Shown here piece by piece: positions 1 through 8,576 of a stretch of 64,000 nt of DNA (positions are counted from its first letter, which is position 1; each line of letters starts with the position of its first letter). Where the stretch lies: NCBI GenBank assembly GCA_030739585.1, contig JASLYX010000004.1, positions 1 to 64,000 of the forward strand, written 5' to 3'. Both the position numbers and the translations under genes were made by a program. The DNA is from Candidatus Bathyarchaeota archaeon. Lineage in GTDB: Archaea > Thermoproteota > Bathyarchaeia > TCS64. The notes under the pieces were generated by a model, which ran no database searches, had not been told where the DNA came from, and worked only from the letters and a program-made list of their open reading frames with translations.

Positions 1-648
1 AAAGAGCAGGAGGAGGACTATGGCTACATCACGGATCCTGACCTCGTCCGAATCGACATCGACGACGCCTGGATAGCCCGGCTCGAGTCCGAGATGCCCG
101 AGCTCCCCGACGCCCGGATACAGAGATACGTCGAGGAGCATGGGGTCCCCCGGTTCCAGGCCGGGATCATAGTGAACACCGGACTAGACCTCTCCCAGTT
201 CTTCGAGGAATGCATCGCGTTCTTCCCCAAACCAGAGATGGTGGCCAACTGGACGGTCACCTTCCTGCTGAAGAGCCTCAACTACGAGGGCGTCAGCTTA
301 CGTGAGTCGAAGGTGGAACCTGAGACCTTCGTGGAGCTCCTGACGCTCATCGATGATAGGACCATCACGGAAAGGCTCGCCCGGGAGCTCATCAAGGAGT
401 ACGTGAGCACCGGGGAGTCCCCCAGGGGTCTCGTGGAGAGGAAGGGGCTCGCCTCTGCGGATAGGGGTGAGTTGGGCGAAGCGATAGATGCGGTGTTAGC
501 AGATAATCGGAATGCTGTCACCGATTACCAGGCGGGGCAAACCAGAGCTATTGACTATCTCCTGGGGCAGGTGCTCAGGAGGATCAGGGCCCGGGGCGAC
601 CCCGTCGAGGTGAAAAAGCAAATAAGGGAAGTATTAGACAACAAGTGA
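1..648 (+). CDS. gatB: Asp/Glu-tRNA amidotransferase subunit B, C-terminal part
   Basis: This is the 3' part of GatB, which with GatA and GatC converts Asp-tRNA(Asn) or Glu-tRNA(Gln) to the amidated form. The frame is open from base 1, so the gene is cut by the window edge. About 215 residues remain of a family length near 480. Visible are the end of the catalytic part, including the segment DDAWIARLESEMPELPDAR that is typical before the tail, and the helical GatB/YqeY tail, which ends in the pattern VKKQIREVLDNK. That tail binds tRNA in this family. The gene stops with TGA only 7 nt before a tRNA-Asn gene, one of the substrates of the enzyme. Identification is secure; the missing 5' end cannot be judged. 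Confidence 0.93.
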   Translation, partial: KEQEEDYGYITDPDLVRIDIDDAWIARLESEMPELPDARIQRYVEEHGVPRFQAGIIVNTGLDLSQFFEECIAFFPKPEMVANWTVTFLLKSLNYEGVSLRESKVEPETFVELLTLIDDRTITERLARELIKEYVSTGESPRGLVERKGLASADRGELGEAIDAVLADNRNAVTDYQAGQTRAIDYLLGQVLRRIRARGDPVEVKKQIREVLDNK

Positions 649-655
649 AGGATGT

Positions 656-731
656 GCCTCGGTAGCTCAGTAGGTAGAGCACCCGGCTGTTAACCGGACG
701 GTCGAAAGTTCGAGTCTTTCCCGGGGCGCCA
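656..731 (+). tRNA. tRNA-Asn (GTT)
   Basis: A full cloverleaf can be folded. The acceptor stem is GCCTCGG with CCGGGGC, allowing one G-T pair. The D stem is GCTC/GAGC. The anticodon loop CTGTTAA has anticodon GTT at 689-691, and the T arm is GAAAG-TTCGAGT-CTTTC. The discriminator is G and CCA is encoded at 729-731. The first anticodon-stem pair (C682/A698) is mismatched. No intron is seen. It lies directly after gatB. Confidence 0.95.
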
Positions 732-742
732 TTCATCTTCCA

Positions 743-869
743 CTTGGTTTTCACGAGAGTTTAGTGAAGGCACTGTGGAGCATCAGAAACCTGAGTAAAA
801 ACACTCAGAAAATCTATTCGAGAAATCTGAGGCGAATCGCCATAAACTCTGACCTGAACGAAAACCAAG
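743..869 (+). ncRNA. Candidate structured RNA downstream of tRNA-Asn
   Basis: Four nested perfect complementarities lie in 127 nt. The outer stem CTTGGTTTTC (743-752) pairs with GAAAACCAAG (860-869). An inner stem AGAGTTTA (756-763) pairs with TAAACTCT (843-850). Inside are two hairpins: CTGAGT/ACTCAG (791-796/803-808) and GGCG/CGCC (831-834/838-841). CTGAAC (854-859) can alternatively pair with GTTCAG (874-879), which would compete with the outer stem. It starts 12 nt after the tRNA and could be released by tRNA 3' processing. I recognise no known family (not SRP or RNase P RNA). The strand is assumed from the tRNA; the function is unknown. Confidence 0.45.
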
Positions 870-945
870 GTTTGAAAAGGTAGGTTCAGAATTAAAGGGG
901 ACCAACAAGTATCGCGACACACTCTCGCCCGCAGTAAACAACAAG

Positions 946-955
946 CCTTATATTT
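946..955 (+). promoter_or_regulatory. TATA box of the SSB gene
   Basis: The A/T-rich core CTTATATTT lies about 45 nt before the SSB start codon, which predicts transcription from about position 977 and a leader of about 20 nt. Confidence 0.45.
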
Positions 956-998
956 CTATTGTGATGTCTTTCGCTCGCATAACAAGAGTAGAAATAAA

Positions 999-1445
999 AT
1001 GGAGTCTAATAATAACGAAACCCCTATGGTGAAAATCGGGAATTTAACACAGTACAGTAGAAAGGTATACACAGTTGCTAAGGTAATCGCCAAAACCGAG
1101 GAGAGAGAGGTTACATCTAGATCCGATATGTCGTCTCATAGAGTTGCTGAGGCTCTGATCGCCGACGAAACTGGAAGCATATACCTCACTCTCTGGGACG
1201 ATGTCCTTGACCAAGTTGAGGAAGATCAGATCCTGAACATCAAGGACGCATACGTCAACCTGTTTAGAGGTTCCATGCGTCTCAATCTAGGCCGATACGG
1301 AAGCTACGATCTCCTTGATGATGCCCCCTTTGAGGACGTGGACCTTGATAATAATCTGTCAAGCAAAGTGTTCACAAGGGAGCCCAGAGGGTACGATAGA
1401 GGGCGGGGCCGGGGCTTCGGCCAGGGCAATCGTAGAAGATACTAA
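999..1445 (+). CDS. ssb: Single-stranded DNA-binding protein, crenarchaeal RPA-like
   Basis: This 148-residue protein has one OB fold (about residues 10-110) and a flexible, basic, Arg/Gly-rich tail ending in RGRGRGFGQGNRRRY. The length and layout match the crenarchaeal SSB from Sulfolobus, which is also about 148 residues with a single OB domain and a disordered tail. It would coat and protect single-stranded DNA in replication and repair and recruit partners through its tail. The segment SIYLTLWDDVLDQV matches OB-fold strands of that family. It is a single gene with its own TATA box and a T-rich stretch after the stop. The acidic C-terminal tip of bacterial SSB is absent, as expected for this family. 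Confidence 0.85.
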   Translation: MESNNNETPMVKIGNLTQYSRKVYTVAKVIAKTEEREVTSRSDMSSHRVAEALIADETGSIYLTLWDDVLDQVEEDQILNIKDAYVNLFRGSMRLNLGRYGSYDLLDDAPFEDVDLDNNLSSKVFTREPRGYDRGRGRGFGQGNRRRY

Positions 1446-1468
1446 ATTAACTCACTGCTATCAATACA

Positions 1469-1485
1469 CTCTTTTTCTTTATTTC
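1469..1485 (+). terminator. T-rich terminator after SSB gene
   Basis: The pyrimidine-rich run CTCTTTTTCTTTATTTC sits about 25 nt after the SSB stop codon, which fits archaeal intrinsic termination at oligo-T tracts. Confidence 0.35.
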
Positions 1486-1667
1486 ATAATTTAGTGGGTT
1501 CTCTCTCACTGTCTAGAAGCGTTTTTGGATAATCATTGATAGGATGGTTTTCTATTGTCCAATAATTTATTTCCATTCTCGATATTTTCGATGTGATTAG
1601 AGAAATAGATTTAAATTGACCCCGTTTTGGTAGTATACCGTATTCCGGATTACAGGTTTGAATCGAT

Positions 1668-3875
1668 ATGTCCAAGTTTAAGCAGACAAAAGAGCTCTTG
1701 GGCCTGATGAATGACAAGGAACACATCAGGAACATAGGAATCATCGCTCATATCGACCACGGAAAGACGACGATGAGCGACAGCCTCCTCGCAATGGCGG
1801 GCTTCATGGCCCCCGAGAGGGCTGGGGAGACTAGAGCCCTCGACTTCCTCGAGGAGGAGCAGCGAAGAGGGATCACAATCAAGACGGCGAACATCAGCCT
1901 CCTCTACGAGGAGGGAGACCAGCCATATGTCATTAACCTCATCGACACACCTGGGCACGTCGACTTCTCCGGTAAAGTTACTCGGGCCCTCAGGGCATTG
2001 GACGGCTGCATCCTCCTTGTTGACGCCGTGGAGGAGTTCCAGATAATGACAGAGGTGAGGCTAAGGGTCGCCCTCGAGGAGAGGGTGAAGCCGGTGATGT
2101 ACATCAACAAGTTTGACCGGCTCATCAAGGAGCTAAAGATGGACGCAGACGCCGTCATGAAGAAGCTCATGAGGGTCATCAACCAGTTCAACACCATCGT
2201 CCAGACCTTTGGCGAGGACGCCGTGAGGAACGAGTGGACCGTCAACGCGGCCAACGGCACAGTCGCCTTCGGCTCCGCACTCGACAGGTGGGGCTTCACA
2301 CTACCCCAACTCCAGGCAAAAGGGCTAACGTTCAAGGACATCGTCGAATTTTACAAGAACGGGGAGCTCGAGAAACTCCAGGAGTTGCTGCCCCTCCCCG
2401 ACGCCATCTTCTCGATGGCCGTCGAACACCTCCCTAATCCAGTCGTTTCTCAGCCTTTCCGGCTAGAGAAGATCTGGCAAGGTGATATTGACAGCCCTAT
2501 GGGGCAGTCGATGGTGAATCTCGATGACGATGGACCTCTAGTGGTGGCTATCACGAACGTCCTCATCGACCCCCAGGCAGGGGTGGTGAGCACGGGGCGC
2601 ATCTTCTCAGGTACTATTAGGAAGGGTCAGGACGTTTACCTCCTCATCGCGAACAAGCAGTACAAGATCCAGCAGGTCGCCATCTATATGGGCCAGTACA
2701 GGGAGATCGTCGAGGAGATTCCCGCTGGGAACCTGGTGGCCCTCTTGGGCCTCGATCAGGGTAGAGCAGGGGAGACCCTCGTCGACATGGCTGACAGCAA
2801 GGGCGCGATCGGCTTCGAGTCCATCAAATACATCTCCGACCCGGTGCTGACGGTGGCCGTGGAGCCCAAGAAGCCTACAGACCTTCCGAGGCTCATCGAC
2901 GCGATGCAGAAGCTATCCATCCAGGACCCGAACCTCGTCGCCACCATCAACCAGGAGACAGGAGAGTACCTTCTTTCGGGGATGGGAGAACTCCACCTAG
3001 AGATCGCCATCAAGGACCTCGGAAGAGAACACCGACTCGACGTCACCGCGACCGAGCCCACAGTTGTCTACAGGGAGACAATTCAACAAAAAGTCGGTCC
3101 ATTTATGGGGAAAAGCCCTAACAAGCATAATAGGGTCTGGTTCGACATAGAGCCCTTGGAGCCTGAGATCGTCGAGCTTATCAGGAATGGGGAGCTGAGT
3201 GAGCTGAGCTCCAGACGTCAGAGAGAGGAAGCTCTTCGCGAGAAGGCGGGCTGGAATGTCAGGGACTCTAGAAGAGTTGTATCTGTGGGACAAAATGCCA
3301 ACCTCTTCACGGACTTCACTTCTGGGATCCAGGGCCTCAGGGAGGTCCTTCAGCACCTAGCTGGAGGCTTCCAATGGGCGGTAGAGTCTGGCCCATTTGC
3401 GGGGGAAGCGGTCAGAGGCGTCCACATCAAGCTGATGGATTGCCAGTTACACGAGGACCCCGTCCACCGGGGTCCAGCCCAAATGATGCCTGCTGCACGT
3501 GGGGCCCTTTTTGCGGGAATCCTCTCGGCAGAGCCCACATTGCTAGAGCCGATTTACAAGATCCAGGTTAGGATACCTCCTGAGGAGCTAGGAAGCGTCA
3601 CAGGACTCCTGAGCAGAAAGAGGGGGAGCATCCACAATGTGGAACAAAAAGGCCCCGCCGTTACCGTGACGGGCATGGTCCCAGTCTCCGAGACCCTAGG
3701 TCTTTCCCAGGAGATGCGGGCTGCTACCTCCGGGAGTGCCTTCTGGCAGAGTACTTTCGACCACTGGTCCCCTGTGCCCAACACACTCCTAAAAAATACC
3801 GTGCGTAAGGTGAGGACTAAGAAAGGAATGGAGCCAGACCCGCCTCACGCTAGCCGATATATCGTGCGGGAATAA
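1668..3875 (+). CDS. fusA: Translation elongation factor 2
   Basis: Archaeal EF-2 is the GTPase that moves tRNA and mRNA through the ribosome. At 735 residues it is full length. The G1 loop AHIDHGKTT is at residues 27-35, and G3 (DTPGH) and G4 (NKFD) follow. The domain IV tip LHEDPVHRGPAQ carries His600, the residue that becomes diphthamide in this family. In many archaea EF-2 lies in the rpo-nusA-rps12-rps7 cluster. Here it stands alone about 27 kb from the polymerase operon, upstream of glycerate 2-kinase. No SD motif is seen at the ATG. Confidence 0.97.
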   Translation: MSKFKQTKELLGLMNDKEHIRNIGIIAHIDHGKTTMSDSLLAMAGFMAPERAGETRALDFLEEEQRRGITIKTANISLLYEEGDQPYVINLIDTPGHVDFSGKVTRALRALDGCILLVDAVEEFQIMTEVRLRVALEERVKPVMYINKFDRLIKELKMDADAVMKKLMRVINQFNTIVQTFGEDAVRNEWTVNAANGTVAFGSALDRWGFTLPQLQAKGLTFKDIVEFYKNGELEKLQELLPLPDAIFSMAVEHLPNPVVSQPFRLEKIWQGDIDSPMGQSMVNLDDDGPLVVAITNVLIDPQAGVVSTGRIFSGTIRKGQDVYLLIANKQYKIQQVAIYMGQYREIVEEIPAGNLVALLGLDQGRAGETLVDMADSKGAIGFESIKYISDPVLTVAVEPKKPTDLPRLIDAMQKLSIQDPNLVATINQETGEYLLSGMGELHLEIAIKDLGREHRLDVTATEPTVVYRETIQQKVGPFMGKSPNKHNRVWFDIEPLEPEIVELIRNGELSELSSRRQREEALREKAGWNVRDSRRVVSVGQNANLFTDFTSGIQGLREVLQHLAGGFQWAVESGPFAGEAVRGVHIKLMDCQLHEDPVHRGPAQMMPAARGALFAGILSAEPTLLEPIYKIQVRIPPEELGSVTGLLSRKRGSIHNVEQKGPAVTVTGMVPVSETLGLSQEMRAATSGSAFWQSTFDHWSPVPNTLLKNTVRKVRTKKGMEPDPPHASRYIVRE

Positions 3876-3960
3876 CTGATTAACCTTTAATCCTCTGCCA
3901 GACACGGAATGAATGCCCCGTAACACTTTTTGAATCTCTCTTAATGGATATCAACTAAGG

Positions 3961-5364
3961 TTGACCCCAACTGTGTTCCGCAACCGCGATGAACTACTGG
4001 AGAACGCATCATCCGATATCCTTCTACGGCTGAGAATGGATGCCTTGGACATCTTGGAGGCTGCAGTAAATGCGGTGGATCCAGGAGAAGCCGTAAGACG
4101 GAACCTCAATCTAAAGGGAACCATACTAACAATTTGTGGACTCAAATGGGATCTGAACCACTTTGGAGGCATTCATGTCATCGGAGGTGGCAAAGCCTGC
4201 GGGGCCATGGCGGAGACCGTCGAGGAGATCCTGGGCAACAGGATCTCATCAGGTGAAGTCAACGTATTGAAGGGAACGGAGTCGAGGCACAACCTTAACC
4301 GGATCTCAATAAACGGGGCCTCTCACCCCATACCTGACGTGGAAAGCGTTGCAGGGGTAAAGAGGATGATGAAGATGTTGGATAACGTAGACTCAACGGA
4401 TCTTGTAATAGTTCTTATATCCGGGGGAGGCTCCTCGCTTCTAGCGTATCCCGCTGAGGGCATAGCCCTGGAGGACATCCAGGACGTAACACAGAAGCTA
4501 CTTAAGAGTGGTGCCACCATCAGCGAGATCAATGCCGTCCGGAAGCACTTATCAGCGGTGAAGGGAGGGCGATTGGTCCAGAGGTCCCAGCAGGCAACGG
4601 TCATTGGCCTAATCCTGTCAGATGTAGTAGGAGACCCCCTTGATACAATCGCATCTGGCCCGACTGCCCCCGATGAAACCACTTTTGGGGATGCAAGAGC
4701 TGTCCTTGAGCGATACGGGATCTGGGAGGGAGCTCCTCAAATGGTCAAGGAGCATCTGGAGGAAGGGGATCTAGGGATGATCCCTGAGACACCAAAACCG
4801 GGTTACCCAATATTCCAGAGAGTGCAGAACTTTGTTATCGGGAGTAACCTCGTCGCAGCAAGAGCCGCTGTGGAACGGGCAAGAGAGTTAGGTTATAACT
4901 CTGATTTGATATCCACCGAGGTCGAGGGGGAGGCCCGGAAAGTTGGGAGGTCTTTCGCCAAGGCAGCCCTTGACGTTATCCAGTATGGTTCTCCTATACA
5001 AACCCCAGCGGTCCTTGTGGCCGGGGGAGAGACTACAGTGTCAGTGACTGGTAGTGGTGTAGGTGGAAGAAATATGGAAGTTGCTCTAGCTATATCTGAG
5101 GGGATCGAGGACATGGTATGCGTGGTTGCAGCTTTTGCAACAGATGGAATAGACGGGCCGACTGTCGCAGCCGGAGCGATGGTCGACGGCTCAACGCAGA
5201 TAAAGGCGAAGGCTCGGGGCATTGATCCCTTAAAATATCTGTCAGAAAATGACTCCTACACGTTTTTCAAGAGTCTGGGGGACGCCTTCATCACAGGGCC
5301 CACGGGCACTAATGTCAACGATCTGATAATAATATTGGTTTTAGACCAAGAGGAATCAGTTTGA
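3961..5364 (+). CDS. Glycerate 2-kinase (MOFRL family)
   Basis: This 467-residue protein matches the GckA/MOFRL family of ATP-dependent kinases that turn D-glycerate into 2-phosphoglycerate. The N-terminal DUF4147 part shows HVIGGGKACGAMAE and the glycine-rich ISGGGSSLLAYP. The MOFRL domain follows at the C-terminus with VAGGETTVSV, GGRNMEVAL, ATDGIDGP and TGTNVNDL. It starts at TTG, the first usable codon of the frame. Its stop overlaps the start of the Toprim gene (TTGA), so the two are translationally coupled. It would feed glycerate from sugar-acid or serine breakdown into lower glycolysis. Confidence 0.93.
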   Translation: MTPTVFRNRDELLENASSDILLRLRMDALDILEAAVNAVDPGEAVRRNLNLKGTILTICGLKWDLNHFGGIHVIGGGKACGAMAETVEEILGNRISSGEVNVLKGTESRHNLNRISINGASHPIPDVESVAGVKRMMKMLDNVDSTDLVIVLISGGGSSLLAYPAEGIALEDIQDVTQKLLKSGATISEINAVRKHLSAVKGGRLVQRSQQATVIGLILSDVVGDPLDTIASGPTAPDETTFGDARAVLERYGIWEGAPQMVKEHLEEGDLGMIPETPKPGYPIFQRVQNFVIGSNLVAARAAVERARELGYNSDLISTEVEGEARKVGRSFAKAALDVIQYGSPIQTPAVLVAGGETTVSVTGSGVGGRNMEVALAISEGIEDMVCVVAAFATDGIDGPTVAAGAMVDGSTQIKAKARGIDPLKYLSENDSYTFFKSLGDAFITGPTGTNVNDLIIILVLDQEESV

Positions 5365-5759
5365 AGAAGAGGCGGAGGATCAAGTCTACATACGAGGCTC
5401 TGAAGAGATTACCCCGGCTCCTGGGAGAGATCGAGACCCTGGCTGACGCAGTTATCGTGGAGGGTTTTCGGGACCTAGAGGCCCTGAGACACCTTGGATT
5501 CCGAGGCGTAGTAATCCTTTTCTCACAGGTAGGGGTTTCCGATGCTGATTTCATGGATGCAACCTCAAAAGGGCACGGATCCGTGGTTATACTGACGGAC
5601 TTTGATGAGGAAGGGCTCAAGATTGACCGTTTCCTCTCGGATGGGTTAGAGAGACGGGGAGTGAAAGTAGAAAAAGGATTGAGGCATGAGATGAATCGAA
5701 TAATGGTAACCCTCAGGATATCCGCTATAGAGTCTCTGGACAACATCCATAAAAAGTGA
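5361..5759 (+). CDS. Small Toprim-domain protein (UPF0292-like)
   Basis: This 132-residue protein consists essentially of one Toprim domain. The metal-binding glutamate sits in AVIVEGFRD (about residues 31-39) and the DxD motif in ILTDFDEEG (about residues 76-84). Small archaeal stand-alone Toprim proteins resemble the catalytic part of RNase M5 and primases; their function is not established. The start TTG overlaps the stop of glycerate 2-kinase by 4 nt, so the genes are co-transcribed although the functional link is not obvious. Confidence 0.8.
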   Translation: MKKRRRIKSTYEALKRLPRLLGEIETLADAVIVEGFRDLEALRHLGFRGVVILFSQVGVSDADFMDATSKGHGSVVILTDFDEEGLKIDRFLSDGLERRGVKVEKGLRHEMNRIMVTLRISAIESLDNIHKK

Positions 5760-6249
5760 AAGGCAAGAAAAGGGATTGAACTAATTCAAACCTTTCAGAG
5801 TTCCCCTAGATAAGGACAATGAAAAACTTGGACATTAACAAAACGGTCTCCTATAGAATCAAGATAGAAGTGGAGGGGCTCTCTCTACCATGGTGCTCGT
5901 CAGGGGAAATAGGAGATTCTAGATATGAGATTATTTCCACATAGACCCAAGAGTCCTTGAGGGACCGCTGCAGGGGTCTCCTAGATATGAGGCGGGTAAG
6001 AAACCCTTACAGCCAGATAAAAGACGGCGACAACAAAGACAAATCGCTTGGATTGGATCCAGATAGAGTCGGCCGTAAAGTTATAGTAACCATTACCTAA
6101 CTCCCTGTCCAAGCACAAATCCTCACAACACAATCGAAGAAGGTATCTTTGGAGATCTTTGTCATCCGCAGGGTTATGCTAAACGGTGTTTATTCCCTCA
6201 AATACCTTTGCCCTAGTGGATTTTCTGTGCTTCGGGGTGATTATTTTTT
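5760..6249. other. 490-bp intergenic stretch with one interrupted small frame
   Basis: No recognised gene lies here. It holds the small interrupted frame at 5819-6100 (separate entry). The 11-mer CTAGATATGAG is directly repeated at 5919-5929 and 5981-5991, and a short hairpin TTGAA/TTCAA lies near 5776-5789. No tRNA or mobile-element signature was found. Confidence 0.4.
5819..6100 (+). pseudogene. Small frame interrupted by one in-frame TAG
   Basis: An ATG at 5819 opens a frame of 41 codons ending in TAG at 5942-5944. The same frame then stays open for another 51 codons to TAA at 6098-6100. The first half contains SYRIKIEVEGLSLPW, which could be a beta-strand. I do not recognise a family. 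It could be a decayed small gene, a read-through gene or chance. Confidence 0.2.
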
Positions 6250-6471
6250 TTAATAGCTCTTGTCCTCTACCTCAACTATCTTCGTTGTGGAGGTTAACCC
6301 GCTCACAATACGGGCTTGCCGCCCGAAGTGTTTTTTGAGGAGCTTGAGGACGGCGATGTTTGCTTTTCCCTTCTTTCTTTGAGCCTTCACCCTTACAATA
6401 TAGTGATCCCCCTCTCCTTGGATCACCCCATCTTTTTTGGATCCTGCTTTCACCTCAACCGTGATCCTCAA
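6250..6471 (-). CDS. DUF167 / YggU family protein
   Basis: This 73-residue protein shows the whole DUF167 (UPF0235) pattern. It begins MRITVEVKAGSKKDGV, has HYIVRVKAQRKKGKANIAV in the middle, and ends with the conserved HFGRQARIVSGLTSTTKIVEV. The family has a small alpha/beta fold and no proven function. The stop is TAA. It appears to be a single gene; the upstream neighbour on this strand is only a broken frame. Confidence 0.85.
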   Translation of the reverse strand: MRITVEVKAGSKKDGVIQGEGDHYIVRVKAQRKKGKANIAVLKLLKKHFGRQARIVSGLTSTTKIVEVEDKSY

Positions 6472-6489
6472 CGTGACATCATCAGGTAA

Positions 6490-6927
6490 TTATTTCTCCT
6501 CAGGATTGAATAACACTTGTTTTGCCATGGATAGTAAATTAGGAAAAGAGTATTCCCCTTTACGGGGAATGTAATGGCTTTCGTCATTCTAGGTTATGGA
6601 CGTCCGTATGCTTTTTGACTCAGAGGAGTCTCTTAGGGCTTCTAAGGAATGAATAGGGAAGTCTTTCAGGAGGATATAGAAGACAGATCGTGTGCTGTAA
6701 ATCTTGGATGCCACCCCGTCCAAGGAGGCAATGTATTTCCTAATAGTTTCGCCTTCATATGTCTCTCCAGTGAACTTGAGCATGCCTTTGCTCTACATCT
6801 ATTTGCTGAAGTTAATTATTGAGGCTAAGGAGATCTTTTTCCCGCCGTCCAGCATATCAGTTACATTGGTGTAGATTTTTCTGAAGGTGGCTCTGCTCTA
6901 CGGTCTTTGTGCGTGAGATAATCTCAT
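6490..6927 (-). pseudogene. Open frame with four internal TAG codons
   Basis: Reading down from ATG at 6927, this frame runs 145 codons to TAA at 6490-6492. It is broken only by TAG codons, at 6898-6900, 6799-6801, 6793-6795 and 6589-6591. The longest uninterrupted piece (6589-6783) encodes 64 residues beginning MLKFTGETYEGETIRKY. Other pieces such as ATFRKIYTNVTDMLDGGKK and GEYSFPNLLSMAKQVLF also look protein-like. I do not recognise a family. A TATA-like AATTATATT lies just upstream. It is probably a decayed gene; recoding of TAG is the alternative. The rest of 6472-7042 is AT-rich with no other gene. Confidence 0.3.
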
Positions 6928-7042
6928 ATTGTTAATATAATTTGAACTATTTTCGCTAAAAAAAGTTATTCTAGGTTCTAAATTATTTACAAAATAATAA
7001 TTCTAACATCTTAAGCGTAGAAACAAAAACTGAGTTGATTTT

Positions 7043-7429
7043 TCAGTTTAAGACGTGGTCCTCAAGAACGAAGCAGGAGAAGACACCGGTGAAGACATGA
7101 AGGTCGCTGACAAATACCTCGACTCTAACTGATCTGCGACTTCCCTTGGTCTCTTGCACTTTGGCAAAGGCGATCATAGAATCCCCGACCTTCACTGGAG
7201 CAAGAAAACGGCTTTCTGATCCTCCAAGCACCACAAAAGGATGATTGACGGCCAACATGGCAGCGTAGTCAGCGAGGCCAAACGTGAAGCCCCCGTGAAT
7301 CAATCCTCTCCCGTCCACCGCCATCTCCTCTGTGGCAATCAGGATTACCTCGGCAGATTCCCCTGTGGCTATCCTCAAAGGAGTGCCGAGAAGGTCTCCC
7401 CTTGCAAGAGTGTGAGTCTGTTTCTCCAT
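7043..7429 (-). CDS. Hotdog-fold thioesterase
   Basis: This is a 128-residue single hotdog-domain protein of the PaaI/acyl-CoA thioesterase type. The signature GLIHGGFTFGLADYAAMLAVN matches the central helix and active-site region of the family. Such enzymes hydrolyse acyl-CoA thioesters; the substrate is unknown here. The frame opens ten codons earlier, but an AGGAGGA Shine-Dalgarno lies 6 nt before the internal ATG at 7429, so I place the start there. The next gene on this strand is an FAH-family enzyme with its own signals. Confidence 0.8.
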   Translation of the reverse strand: MEKQTHTLARGDLLGTPLRIATGESAEVILIATEEMAVDGRGLIHGGFTFGLADYAAMLAVNHPFVVLGGSESRFLAPVKVGDSMIAFAKVQETKGSRRSVRVEVFVSDLHVFTGVFSCFVLEDHVLN

Positions 7430-7634
7430 TTGAATTCCTCCTGTTCCTTTCTTTCCCACCTGTATTGCGCTAGAATGTTAAATCTTTACTGAAGTCTTTT
7501 TACTAGTCTATAAGACTAATAAATTGCAAGCACGTGAGATCATCCGCCTTTTGCTTTTGGATAAAGGTAGAAACAGTCGTGCTCAATGCTCTATAGCTGG
7601 TTTGGGACAACAATGGCCTTCGGCACACGCAAGA

Positions 7635-8576
7635 TTAGTCTTCCGAAACAACCCGGTTTTTTTGGGAGCCTAATCCCTTGATTTTTGCCTCAACCAAATC
7701 TCCAACGTTCATCAAGCCTAGCTTGTGGGCGCTCCCCACCCCTGCCGGCGTCCCTGTTGCGATGATGTCCCCGACCTCGAGGGTGATCCCATCGGACAGG
7801 ATACTAATGATTTTTGGAATGTTGAAAATAAGGTGGGATGTGTTTGAGTCCTGACGGATGACCCCATTAACGCTTAAACTGAGATCCAAGTTCATGGGGT
7901 CAACTACTTCGTCTGGAGTTACAAGATAAGGCCCCATTGGAGCAAAAGTATCTATGCTTTTCCCCTTGAACCATTGTCCGTGCCTCGTTTGGAGGTCGCG
8001 GGCGGAGACGTCGTTGAACACAGAATACCCTGCTATGTGGGTATATGCGTCCTCCTCTGCGATATACTTGCCTTCTTTTCCAATTACCACAGCGAGTTCC
8101 ACCTCATAATCGAGTTTTTCTGTGACCCGGGGATAGACTATATTATTGTATGGGCCGATGACCGCCGTCGGGGCCTTTGTGAAGAAAATAGGGTGCTCTG
8201 GGATAGATTGCTCCTCGTCAAGGGTTTTACTCCCCTCTGCAACGTGGTCAGAGTAATTAAGGCCCAAACAGACAATACCCTTCCTCGGACGAGGAATAGG
8301 CGCTTCAACATCAATCTTATCAAGATCAACAAGGCCTTTTACATCTTGGTCTAAAGCAATCTGTTCAGTTACCCACTCAATAGCCTTGCGAGCCTCACTG
8401 AGGCCTTTTTCACCTAGACAGAGAAACGAGATCATATCGGAGACCTCGTCCATAGTGATATCCATAAATGCCCCCCCAAAATTATTTTTAACTGTCTCGT
8501 TGATATCTAAAACTCTGGACCCAATCACGATGCCTATCCCAAAAATATCTCGTTTACGATAGCTCAGAAGTTTCAT
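7635..8576 (-). CDS. Fumarylacetoacetate hydrolase family protein
   Basis: The 313-residue protein has a short N-terminal domain and a full FAH fold. Motifs include IVCLGLNYSDHVAEG, the acidic metal site DYEVELAVVIGKEGKYI, AGYSVFNDVSARDLQ and GDIIATGTPAGVG. Family members cleave or decarboxylate acylpyruvates and 2-keto-3-deoxy sugar-acid or aromatic ring-cleavage products with Mg2+ or Mn2+. The exact substrate cannot be read from sequence. A GGGAG ribosome site lies before the ATG and an A/T-rich TATA candidate near 8613-8624. It is divergent from the thermosome gene. Confidence 0.88.
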   Translation of the reverse strand: MKLLSYRKRDIFGIGIVIGSRVLDINETVKNNFGGAFMDITMDEVSDMISFLCLGEKGLSEARKAIEWVTEQIALDQDVKGLVDLDKIDVEAPIPRPRKGIVCLGLNYSDHVAEGSKTLDEEQSIPEHPIFFTKAPTAVIGPYNNIVYPRVTEKLDYEVELAVVIGKEGKYIAEEDAYTHIAGYSVFNDVSARDLQTRHGQWFKGKSIDTFAPMGPYLVTPDEVVDPMNLDLSLSVNGVIRQDSNTSHLIFNIPKIISILSDGITLEVGDIIATGTPAGVGSAHKLGLMNVGDLVEAKIKGLGSQKNRVVSED

